This document shows, piece after piece, positions 45,862 to 53,898 of a stretch of DNA of 64,000 nucleotides. A program made the translations under genes and the position numbers. Position 1 is the first letter of the stretch. The number at the start of each line of letters is the position of its first letter. The DNA is from Tropicimonas sp. IMCC6043 (lineage in GTDB: Bacteria > Pseudomonadota > Alphaproteobacteria > Rhodobacterales > Rhodobacteraceae): contig NZ_SELO01000013.1 in the NCBI RefSeq assembly GCF_004146235.1, forward strand, positions 1 through 64,000, read 5' to 3'. The notes beneath the pieces were generated by a model, which did not search any database, was not told the origin of the DNA, and saw nothing but the letters and a program-made list of their open reading frames with translations.

Positions 45862-48800
45862 ATGCCCGAGAGAATTTCCCTGGCCGGATTTCAATCCATG
45901 CTCGACGACCCGAGCGTGCCGGACTCCGAAATTGCCGAGTATCTGAAAGCCGAAAGCGGAGTCGGCGCATTCGACCCGGTTTTCGTTCCGGACCCGGAGC
46001 TTGTCGATACCGGGCGCGAAGAACGCGGGATGGTGATCGGCAACCGGATCTGCCGGCAAAGGCGCCGCGCGCGGTTCTGGTGGCGCCGCCGCAACGGGGT
46101 CGATCTGCCGGTCATTGTCACCGAGGGCGACAGCTGGTTCCAGTTCCCGTTCCTGATCGAGGACGTCGTCGACCATCTCGACGCGGGTTACCTCGCCTAT
46201 AGCTGCGGCGCGGCGGGCGACACCGCGCGGAACATGATCTTCGACGCACCCGAATACATGAGCGCGCTGGACGAGCAGGCCAAGGATGTCGCGGCGTTCC
46301 TCCTGTCTGCGGCCGGCAACGACGTCATCGGCGCCGACGAAAACGGCGTCCCGGCGCTGGAACGCATTCTGCACCGGCGCTCCGATGCGAAACGCACCGC
46401 TCACCAGCTTGTCAACAAGACCGAGCTCAACCGCGTCCTTGCCGCGCTCCGCGAGGGGTATGAGACGGTGGTCCGCACGATCCGCTCGGATGCCCGCTTC
46501 GCGAACCTGCCCATCCTGTTCCACGGCTACGATTACGCGCTTCCCTTCCCGGCCGGCGCGCGCGATCCGCGCGATCCGCCCTATGCCGGCAGGGACCATT
46601 GGCTCGGCGCACCGATGGCGGCCAAGGAGATCGACGATCCGGAGCTGCGGCGCGAGATCGTCGAGATCCTGATCGACGCGCTCTACGACATGCTCGAAAG
46701 CGTCGCCGAGACTGACCAGCATGTCCATGTCGTGGACATCCGCGGCACGCTTCCGAGGCTGCGGGACTGGACCGACGAGATCCATGCCACCTCGGACGGC
46801 TTTGCCCGGGTCGCCGAACGTTTCAGCGGGGTCCTGAGGGATGTCGTCCGGCAGCGCCCGCCCCGGATTGCTGGCATTCCGGGCCCGGAGGGCACGGTCC
46901 CTGCGCCGGAGATCGATGTCGAGATCCGGGAAATGAACCTTCTCAAGGACCGGATCGAGGACCTCGACCCGGCGCTGCTCGGCTTCGGGGATGTCGACAA
47001 GTTCGCCTCCGGATTTGCGCGCACCCGGGAGCGGATCGCCCGGCGGGCCACCCCCGAGATGGCCATCGACGACGACGATTCCCTGCCCTTCCGCTTCCTT
47101 GCGAACGGTGCGGAGGTCGGCCGTGCGGTCTGCAAGCTGACCTGCGAGGGGATCAGCTTCAACGGCCGGAGCGGGCGCTGGCGCGGCACCGGTTTCCTCG
47201 TCGCGCCAAACCTGCTGCTGACCAACAATCACGTCATCAACTCGGCCGAGGTCGCGCGGTCGGCGCGGGCGATCTTCGACTTCTACGAGGAATCCGCCGG
47301 CCGGTTCGCCGCCACGACGACCTTCACGCTCAATCCCGAGCGCCTCTTCATCTCCAGCGCCTTCAGCGAGCTCGACTACAGCTTCGTCTGGATCGATGGC
47401 GCCCCGCACGAGAGCTTCGGGACAATCCCGTTCTGGCGCGGCTCCTTCATGGCGCGCGACCGGGCCAATGCGAATATCGTTCATCATCCGCAGGGCCAGC
47501 CCAAGCGCAGTTCGATCAAGAACAATCAGGTGGTCGATCTCGGCAAGCGGGAGGTCCTGATCCACTATGCGACCGATACCGATCAGGGCAGCTCGGGCTC
47601 GCCGGTCCTGACCGATGACTGGCGTCTCTTCGCGCTGCACCACGCGGTGAGCGAGGCGCTTCCCGACGAGATCCGCACGCGCATCCTGAACCAGATCGGC
47701 CGTGACGTGACCGTGCTGAACGAAGGAATCAAGACCTCGGCGATCGCGATCGACATCGACCGCCGGGCGGCGCGCGGACCGGACCAGGCGGCCGCGCGGC
47801 ACGTGCAGTCCTATCTTGGTGGAACGGACTCGCGCACCGGTTACTTCGGCTCGCTCGGCCGGAGCGGCAAGGGAGAGGGCCTGGAAGCCGTGGTCGACAC
47901 CTACCGGGGCACCTCGGAGGATGTCGACATCGCCTTCTGGAACGTCGAGTGGTTCAACCGCCGCTACGAGGAGAAGATCGACGACGTCGCCCGCATCGTG
48001 GCCGATCTGAGCCTCGACATCTGGGCCATGGAAGAAACCTCGCCGCAGGCGACCGAAGCGCTTGTGGACTATCTCAACAGCACGTTCGGCCAGAGCTTCA
48101 ACTTCGCTGCCTCTGAGCCCGGGGCGGCCTCAGGCCGGCAGTCGACCACCGTGATGTGGAACACGCGGACCGTGGACGGGGTGCGGCTGGACTGGCCGGA
48201 GGAGATCCATTCGCTGCTCAAGCTCAGAAGCGACGATCCGGAAGCACGCCGGTTCGAGGCGGTCGAAGGCAGGATCTTCGATCGCTACCCCGGCCTCTTC
48301 CGGTTCACGGCGCTGCACCAACCAGCGGGCGCGCCGCCCTTCGATTTCAACCTCGTGCCGGTGCATCTCAAGGCGAAGAGCGAGGGTGCCAAGCGTCGGC
48401 GCATGGCGAGTGCGATCCTCGCCCGAGCGGTGGAGCTAACGTCCGGGACCGGGGTCGCGGAGAACGACTGGATCATAGGCGGCGATTTCAATGCCGAGCT
48501 TGCGACCGGCGAGTTCGACCCGTTGCAGGATGCCGGCTTCCGCTCCATGAGCGCGGCCGACGAAAAGGGCGGCGCCGTCACCTATCTCAACCGACCCCAC
48601 CGGTCGCTGATCGATTCGATCTTCCTGTCGCCGGGCTTCCGTCCGCGCGTCGATGCCGACGACTTCATGATCGTCGCGCAGGACCGGCGGGATTCCGGCT
48701 TCGTCACGCGCGTCTCCGATCACCGCCCTGTCATGTTGCGCCTCAGCATCTCCGAGGAACCCCGCATCCGGCGCGCCCCGGTCGCAGCGACGGCGGCTCC

Positions 48801-48909
48801 GCGTCCGCCTGAGCGCGAACGGCCGTATCTCGACATCTTCGCGGAGGAGGTAAAGCGCGACCCGGCACAGGTCCTCGCGGATCTCGCCACGCGGTTCCGA
48901 AAGGACTGA
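45862..48909 (+). CDS. three-enzyme fusion: SGNH-like hydrolase, trypsin-like protease, EEP nuclease
   Basis: A 1015-residue cytoplasmic-looking protein with three catalytic modules. (1) About 83-330: SGNH/GDSL-like hydrolase with EGDSWF (Ser91), AGNDV and the DEIH block (His308). (2) About 408-635: trypsin-like protease introduced by LPFRFLANGAEVGRAVCKL, with His457 in LLTNNHVI, Asp505 in SELDYS and Ser578 in DQGSSGSPV. (3) About 687-980: endonuclease/exonuclease/phosphatase domain with AFWNVEW, MEET, VPVHLKAKSE, GGDFNAE and SDHRPVML. It therefore could cut esters, proteins and nucleic acids or phosphodiesters. CAGGAG lies 8 nt before the ATG. It converges on the VWA gene. No signal peptide. 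Domain calls are by motif; linkage of functions is inference. Confidence 0.85.
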   Translation: MPERISLAGFQSMLDDPSVPDSEIAEYLKAESGVGAFDPVFVPDPELVDTGREERGMVIGNRICRQRRRARFWWRRRNGVDLPVIVTEGDSWFQFPFLIEDVVDHLDAGYLAYSCGAAGDTARNMIFDAPEYMSALDEQAKDVAAFLLSAAGNDVIGADENGVPALERILHRRSDAKRTAHQLVNKTELNRVLAALREGYETVVRTIRSDARFANLPILFHGYDYALPFPAGARDPRDPPYAGRDHWLGAPMAAKEIDDPELRREIVEILIDALYDMLESVAETDQHVHVVDIRGTLPRLRDWTDEIHATSDGFARVAERFSGVLRDVVRQRPPRIAGIPGPEGTVPAPEIDVEIREMNLLKDRIEDLDPALLGFGDVDKFASGFARTRERIARRATPEMAIDDDDSLPFRFLANGAEVGRAVCKLTCEGISFNGRSGRWRGTGFLVAPNLLLTNNHVINSAEVARSARAIFDFYEESAGRFAATTTFTLNPERLFISSAFSELDYSFVWIDGAPHESFGTIPFWRGSFMARDRANANIVHHPQGQPKRSSIKNNQVVDLGKREVLIHYATDTDQGSSGSPVLTDDWRLFALHHAVSEALPDEIRTRILNQIGRDVTVLNEGIKTSAIAIDIDRRAARGPDQAAARHVQSYLGGTDSRTGYFGSLGRSGKGEGLEAVVDTYRGTSEDVDIAFWNVEWFNRRYEEKIDDVARIVADLSLDIWAMEETSPQATEALVDYLNSTFGQSFNFAASEPGAASGRQSTTVMWNTRTVDGVRLDWPEEIHSLLKLRSDDPEARRFEAVEGRIFDRYPGLFRFTALHQPAGAPPFDFNLVPVHLKAKSEGAKRRRMASAILARAVELTSGTGVAENDWIIGGDFNAELATGEFDPLQDAGFRSMSAADEKGGAVTYLNRPHRSLIDSIFLSPGFRPRVDADDFMIVAQDRRDSGFVTRVSDHRPVMLRLSISEEPRIRRAPVAATAAPRPPERERPYLDIFAEEVKRDPAQVLADLATRFRKD

Positions 48910-48934
48910 GCGCGGCGCCGTGCGGCTGCGCGCT

Positions 48935-50965
48935 TCAGCGAACGATCAGCGTCCGCCGCGCGAGGACGGCGGCATTGGGCCAGCTCATGTAGCGGATCTC
49001 GTATTGCCCGGGCTGCGCGGGAGCGACGAGTTCGAAGACATAGAGACCCTCGTCGTCGAGGAAGCCGCCGCCATCGGGTCCAGGGCTGAACCGGTCGTTG
49101 AGCGCGCCGGGATACCGGTTGTCCCCGGCCTCCTTCTCCATGAGAAAGACGATGTCGCCGGGCGCGCCCGGCCCCTTCGCGCCCAGTTCGAAACGCTCGC
49201 CGCGCTGCACCAGGCGCGGGGCGCTGAGGGCAACCTCCGGCTCGGTGATGGTGATGGCCCGGCGCGCAAGAAGCCCGCCATTCTCGCGACTGAAATAGCG
49301 AAGCTCGTACCGCCCCGGCTCGGCCGGCGCGGTGATCTGCGCCGGCGACCCCTTGCGGACGAGGTCGCTGCTCTCGCCGCCGAAATAGCGGTTGTCTTCG
49401 GTCCCCTCGGGCATGAAGAACAGGCTGTCCCCCTCCGCGCGCGGCCCGGTGAATTCGACCGATGTCACGGATCCTGCCGGAACTTTGTCCGGCGCGGACA
49501 GGCTAGCCGCCAGAAGTGTCACATCGAGTGGAACGCGCGCCAGCACCGTGGCATTGGCCCAGCTGAAGTAGCGGATCTCGTGCCTTCCGGGCGTCGGCGG
49601 CACCGGCAGGTCGAGCGTGCCGGGCGCAGTCGCGGCAACCCGGGCATCCTCATCCAGAGGATAGGTGTTCAGCTTCCAGTCGACGGGCGCGACAAACAGC
49701 AGATCTCTGGGAGCGGCGGGGCCGCTCCACTCGATGCGGACCATGCCTCCGGCGAGCGCTTCCGGCGGGCTGTCGATAGTGACGGCAGCTTCGGTCACAC
49801 GGAACGCGGCGCGGTACAGCAGGCCGTCCGCCGCGAGGCGGAAATAGCGCACCTCATAGTCGCCGGGCTCGGCCGGGGCGACAAGCCGGGCGACCGGGCC
49901 GTCCCGGACCACGTGCCGTCGATACTCGTCGCGCGCATATTGGTTGTCCGGAGCCCCGCGCGGCAGGATGAACAGGAAGTCGTCGGGTGCGCTGTCGGCG
50001 GTCCATTCCACGTCGAGCACCTGGCCCGCTTGCACCGTGTCGCTGGACAGGACCAACCCGACAGGTGCGGTCGCGACGATCTCGACGACGAGTTCTGTCG
50101 CCTGTCCGGGGCCAACGCGCGCACGGGCCTCGCCGATTCCGGCCGCGCTCTCGACGACGACATCATATTCGCCCGGCGCCAGCTTCGGCGCCGTGGCGCC
50201 GCTGGCGGCTTCGAACGCGGTCACCACCTCAGTCTCGCCGTGAATGAAGGTCCATTGCAGCGCGCCCTTCACCGGGGCCCCTGTCGCGGAGTCACGGGCG
50301 ACCAGCGCTAGCCCGGCCGGCTCTGCCGGTTCCGGTGCCACCACCTCGCGAACCTGTTCAAGTGCCGCCACGAGTTCGTCGGGCTTGCTCGCCTCGAGAA
50401 AGAGTCCGCCGGTAGACTGCGCAAAGCACTTGAGCTGCCGTGTCCCCTCCTCGTCGGCAAGGTCAAAGGCGATCGCGTGGACAGTAAGGTCGACGCCGGT
50501 CGCTTCGAGCTCCTCCGCCGTCGTGCAAGGGTCCATGCCGCAGCTTTCGCGCCCGTCGCCGAGGATCACGACCGTGGCACGCTCCTCGGTGTATTTCAGG
50601 GATTCTGCCGCCTTCCGGACCGCCGCCGCCAGCGGCGTCTTCCCCTTCGGCTGGATACTGCGGATCGCGGCCCCCAGAAGCTCCGGGTCGAACGGTAAAG
50701 GCGGGACGAGTTCCTCGATATCATTGCAATTGCCCTTCTCGCGGTGCCCGAAGGCGACGAGACCGACCTCCGCTTCGGTGGTGATCTCGGCCAGCAGCCG
50801 CTCCAAGCTGCGACGGAGAATGACGATCTTGTCCTCGCCATCCACCTCGCCCCACATGCTCCCCGACCCGTCCACGAGGAGGATGAACCGCTCTTGCGCC
50901 GGGAGCGCCGTTGCGGTGAAGAGCAGGACCGCCAGCAGGATCGGAAGGGATCGAAGGCTGTTCAT
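48935..50965 (-). CDS. secreted VWA-domain protein with four C-terminal repeats
   Basis: A 676-residue exported protein (signal to about residue 23). The von Willebrand A domain (about 26-210) has an intact MIDAS motif, DGSGSMW (Asp32, Ser34, Ser36), and VVILGDGRESCG. A beta-rich spacer (215-298) precedes four repeats of about 90 residues (300-392, 393-484, 485-576, 577-676), each ending in a close variant of GxYEVRYFxxxNGxLLAR. The repeats look like beta-sandwich adhesion or binding units. It begins 18 bp after the caspase-FGE gene and is the last gene of the - strand run. It may bind a partner or a surface target for the neighbouring proteases. Confidence 0.85.
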   Translation of the reverse strand: MNSLRSLPILLAVLLFTATALPAQERFILLVDGSGSMWGEVDGEDKIVILRRSLERLLAEITTEAEVGLVAFGHREKGNCNDIEELVPPLPFDPELLGAAIRSIQPKGKTPLAAAVRKAAESLKYTEERATVVILGDGRESCGMDPCTTAEELEATGVDLTVHAIAFDLADEEGTRQLKCFAQSTGGLFLEASKPDELVAALEQVREVVAPEPAEPAGLALVARDSATGAPVKGALQWTFIHGETEVVTAFEAASGATAPKLAPGEYDVVVESAAGIGEARARVGPGQATELVVEIVATAPVGLVLSSDTVQAGQVLDVEWTADSAPDDFLFILPRGAPDNQYARDEYRRHVVRDGPVARLVAPAEPGDYEVRYFRLAADGLLYRAAFRVTEAAVTIDSPPEALAGGMVRIEWSGPAAPRDLLFVAPVDWKLNTYPLDEDARVAATAPGTLDLPVPPTPGRHEIRYFSWANATVLARVPLDVTLLAASLSAPDKVPAGSVTSVEFTGPRAEGDSLFFMPEGTEDNRYFGGESSDLVRKGSPAQITAPAEPGRYELRYFSRENGGLLARRAITITEPEVALSAPRLVQRGERFELGAKGPGAPGDIVFLMEKEAGDNRYPGALNDRFSPGPDGGGFLDDEGLYVFELVAPAQPGQYEIRYMSWPNAAVLARRTLIVR

Positions 50966-50983
50966 GGGGCAAATCCGTTCTGT

Positions 50984-52777
50984 TCAGTTCGGTTTGACCG
51001 GCTCCCCGGTGGAAAGCGGGCGGACGACCCGGAAGCCGAAATCCTCCCGGCTCTGGCCGCGGGGATAGAAAAACCGGTTTGATGCGCGCGTCTCCTCGGG
51101 CGGAGAGCGCCAGCTGCCGCCACGCAGGACGCCGGTGCAGGTGGGGCTGTCGTCGACCGTACCGCCGAGGCCGTCCAGATAGGCCGTCGCGCAATTCGCG
51201 GTCCATTCCCAGACATTGCCCGAGAGGTCATGGAGGTCGAAGGCATTGGCCTTGTAGCTCGCAACCGGGACCGGCGCTTCGGAAAGATCGCCAAAATTCG
51301 CCGCGCCGGGAATCGCAACCGGTCCGGTCGGGAACTTAAGTTGCATGCCGCCGCGCGCGGCGTATTCCCACTCGACCTCCGTCGGCAGCCGATACGCCGC
51401 CCCGCTGCGTCGTCCGATCCAGGCCAGGTATTTGTCGAGATCCTCCCAGGTAACACCGGTGACCGGATGGTTGGCAGCGCCCGCTTTCGGCGGGCACGCG
51501 AGATCGCTCTCGCACAGGTCCCACTCGGCATGGGTGACCTCGGTCCGGGACATCGCAAACGGGCTGCCGATCACGACCGGGTGTTTCGGCTTCTCCACGT
51601 CCGAACCGAAATCGGCCCCCATCTCGAATGCGCCGGCGGGCAGCACCACCATCTCCGGGCATCCGGCGCAATCGGAGAAGGCCTCCGGTAGGTCCGCCGG
51701 GCGCGGCGGATCCGGTCGCGGCGATTGGGCCGCGCCACCGCCTGCGCCCGCGCCGAGCGCGGACACGACGTCGCTGGGAGGGGCCGGATCCTGCCGCGAC
51801 GCCACGGGTTCCTCCCCGGAGCGAAGCGGCACCTCGAAGAAGAACGCGCCGTCGTCGTCATGCAGCGCCGCGACCCGAGGCGACATTTTGTAGGGGCGCC
51901 CGAGGCGCCGGGAGTTCAGCCGCTCGATTTCCCTGTCGAGCGTCCGGGCGATGTGGATCTGGATTTCCTGGAGCGACACGAACCCATCCGGATCGCCACC
52001 CGCCGCGAGGTCCGCGTTCCGTGCGGCATCGATGAAGGCGTTGGTGAAGAGGCTCCTTCCATTGACGATCAGCGCCTCCTCGTCCTCAAGGCCGGCGGTC
52101 AGGATGTGATGCGCGCGTTGCGACAACCGAGCCAGAGTGGTGCGCCGCGGCGCGCTCATGGTCTGGGCCCCGGCGAGCCCGGAAAAACAGGCATCGACGA
52201 CCCAGAGGCCGTGGCGTGCCCGCGCGAGGTCGAGCGACCAGGCCTGGATCGACTCCATGCTGACCATGGCGCTCCAGTTCGTCCGGCTCCGCGCCTGGCT
52301 GGTCACGAGGTAGCCCCGCTTGCGCCCGCCGGCGAGGCTCCGTGTCTCGCCGTGGCCGGAATAGTGAAACAGGAAACGGTCGTCGGGACCGATCCGCGGC
52401 GGCAGGACTTCCGTCAGCAACCGTTCGAGGCGGGCCCGCGAGGCCGCCCGGTCGGTCAGCAGGACCACGAGGTCGAACCCCGCCTCCCCGAGCAGGAAAT
52501 CCCGCATCCGCTGCGCGTCCTCGGTGCGTCCCGGCAGGTCAGCATAGGCCGACTCGTAGTCGCCGATGCCGATCACCACTGCGATCGATTGCCCGAACGG
52601 GGTCTTTCCGAAAAGCCGCGCGAAGCGGGGCCAGGGCGGCCCCTCTCGCGCCGAGAAACGGACCTCGCACAGGCCGTTTTCCGGCGCGTGGCCGTCACAG
52701 ATCTCCTCGAGTTTGTCCGCGACGGCAGCGCCTGCAAGCAGGAAAAGGAGGAATACCGCTGCGACCGCGGCCGTCAT
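50984..52777 (-). CDS. caspase-like peptidase fused to FGE/sulfatase-modifying domain
   Basis: A 597-residue exported protein (signal MTAAVAAVFLLFLLAGAAVA). The caspase-like (C14) domain spans about 63-315, with the catalytic dyad His142 in FHYSGHGE and Cys197 in VVDACFSG. A Pro/Ala linker leads to a formylglycine-generating-enzyme-like domain (about 373-592): MVVLPAGAFEMG, RTEVTHAEWD, HPVTGVTWEDL, LPTEVEWEYAARGG, NVWEWT and RGGSW. In many such fusions the FGE-like domain is a binding module. The ATG at 52777 overlaps the stop of the 2-TM gene; the VWA gene follows 18 bp later. Caspase, VWA and CHAT proteins recur in bacterial conflict and cell-death systems, usually with NTPases that are not seen here. 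Confidence 0.88.
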   Translation of the reverse strand: MTAAVAAVFLLFLLAGAAVADKLEEICDGHAPENGLCEVRFSAREGPPWPRFARLFGKTPFGQSIAVVIGIGDYESAYADLPGRTEDAQRMRDFLLGEAGFDLVVLLTDRAASRARLERLLTEVLPPRIGPDDRFLFHYSGHGETRSLAGGRKRGYLVTSQARSRTNWSAMVSMESIQAWSLDLARARHGLWVVDACFSGLAGAQTMSAPRRTTLARLSQRAHHILTAGLEDEEALIVNGRSLFTNAFIDAARNADLAAGGDPDGFVSLQEIQIHIARTLDREIERLNSRRLGRPYKMSPRVAALHDDDGAFFFEVPLRSGEEPVASRQDPAPPSDVVSALGAGAGGGAAQSPRPDPPRPADLPEAFSDCAGCPEMVVLPAGAFEMGADFGSDVEKPKHPVVIGSPFAMSRTEVTHAEWDLCESDLACPPKAGAANHPVTGVTWEDLDKYLAWIGRRSGAAYRLPTEVEWEYAARGGMQLKFPTGPVAIPGAANFGDLSEAPVPVASYKANAFDLHDLSGNVWEWTANCATAYLDGLGGTVDDSPTCTGVLRGGSWRSPPEETRASNRFFYPRGQSREDFGFRVVRPLSTGEPVKPN

Positions 52778-52971
52778 CGCTTCCGGATCGTCGCGACCAG
52801 CGTCACCAGCGACGTCGCGAGGCCGGTCACCGAGGTCGCCAGTCCGATCCAGGCCAGGGTGGCGTCGCTGTCGCCCATGGTGTCGACGCCCGCGACGGGG
52901 CGCATCTGATACCAGAGTGCAAATCCGAGGACTGCTACGAGCAGCCCTCCGTAGAGGAGCCAGGATTTCAC
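52774..52971 (-). CDS. small two-helix membrane protein
   Basis: A 65-residue protein with two hydrophobic helices (LLYGGLLVAVLGFALWY and IGLATSVTGLATSLVTLVATI) joined by a short acidic loop. Its stop overlaps the caspase-FGE start (ATGA), so the pair is translationally coupled. The fold resembles small hole-forming or anchor proteins. It could hold or release the exported protease, but no family is recognised. Confidence 0.75.
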   Translation of the reverse strand: MKSWLLYGGLLVAVLGFALWYQMRPVAGVDTMGDSDATLAWIGLATSVTGLATSLVTLVATIRKR

Positions 52972-53083
52972 CGCACGTCACCATTCCGTTGCAATGGGCA
53001 CAGTATGCCAAAAATCGGAGACTCTGGCCACGCCCCGGCCGGTTGCCCGGAAGGACGGCGTGCCAGCCATCGCTCCTGGCGGG

Positions 53084-53860
53084 TCAGATCTCGATATCGG
53101 CCACGAAGTCTTGCGTCCGCTCGGCCAGCTTCCTCGCCACCGCGGGCCCTGCCGCCCCGAAGGCCGTCGGGTTGACCGTCATCCGCTTCGAGAAATGGCG
53201 CAGCCGCGCCCCGGAATCGGAAAACCGGAAGAACAGCACCTGGGTGACCGCGCGATGCGCCTCCAGCACGAAGGCCGCCAGCGAGATCACCGGGACGCCG
53301 TCGACGACATCGGCATAGCTGATCTGGAACTGGTTCGCCTCCGCGCGCTGGCTCGTGCGATCGAAGAGCGTGATCCAGGGGCTGTTCTTGTCCATCGCCG
53401 CGAGGCCGTCGAGCACCGCCTTGAGCGCCGTCGCCGCGCCGACCGCCGGCGCCATCACCGCCGTCAGCACCGGAATGATCTCCTTGTGGACCTCGAGCGT
53501 CGTCCCGGTCACCTCCTTGAGGGTGATCGCGCGGTCCTCGTCGGTCAGCCCGAGCCCGCCAAGGACCCGGACATATTCCCTGTACCAGGCTTCCGTGTCG
53601 CCGCCGGTCTTCTCGATTTGCTTGTCGGCGGCGAGCTGGGCCAGCAGGAAGGCGTTGGCGATCGGTTCGCGCAGGCCCTCGTCGAACCCCTCGGCAAAGG
53701 CGGCGATCTGCGACCCGACGGCGACGGAGTCGCTCCCGGTCTTGGTGAAATCGGGGGGCGGAAGAGCTGCCGCCTCGGTTCCACGCAGCGGGCCGAGGCC
53801 GATATCGGGCAGATCGAGGGTTTCGACGAATGCAATGGCGGCGGCGGGAGAATCGGACAT
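53084..53860 (-). CDS. conserved-looking protein of unknown function (258 aa)
   Basis: Soluble, mostly helical in appearance, without signal peptide. An alanine-rich hydrophobic segment (VLTAVMAPAVGAATALKAVL, about 130-150) might insert in a membrane or pack as a core helix. The second half has NQFQISYADVVDGVPVISLAAFVLEAHRAV and VLFFRFSDSGARLRHFSKRMTVN, which look like a structured beta/alpha domain. I do not recognise it. It lies 38 bp after the lipase-subtilase gene and 112 bp before the 2-TM gene, so it is part of the same run and could be a regulator, inhibitor or scaffold. Confidence 0.75.
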   Translation of the reverse strand: MSDSPAAAIAFVETLDLPDIGLGPLRGTEAAALPPPDFTKTGSDSVAVGSQIAAFAEGFDEGLREPIANAFLLAQLAADKQIEKTGGDTEAWYREYVRVLGGLGLTDEDRAITLKEVTGTTLEVHKEIIPVLTAVMAPAVGAATALKAVLDGLAAMDKNSPWITLFDRTSQRAEANQFQISYADVVDGVPVISLAAFVLEAHRAVTQVLFFRFSDSGARLRHFSKRMTVNPTAFGAAGPAVARKLAERTQDFVADIEI

Positions 53861-53898
53861 GGAAACCTCTCAGAAAATCCGGTTGGTGCGGAAGTGGC

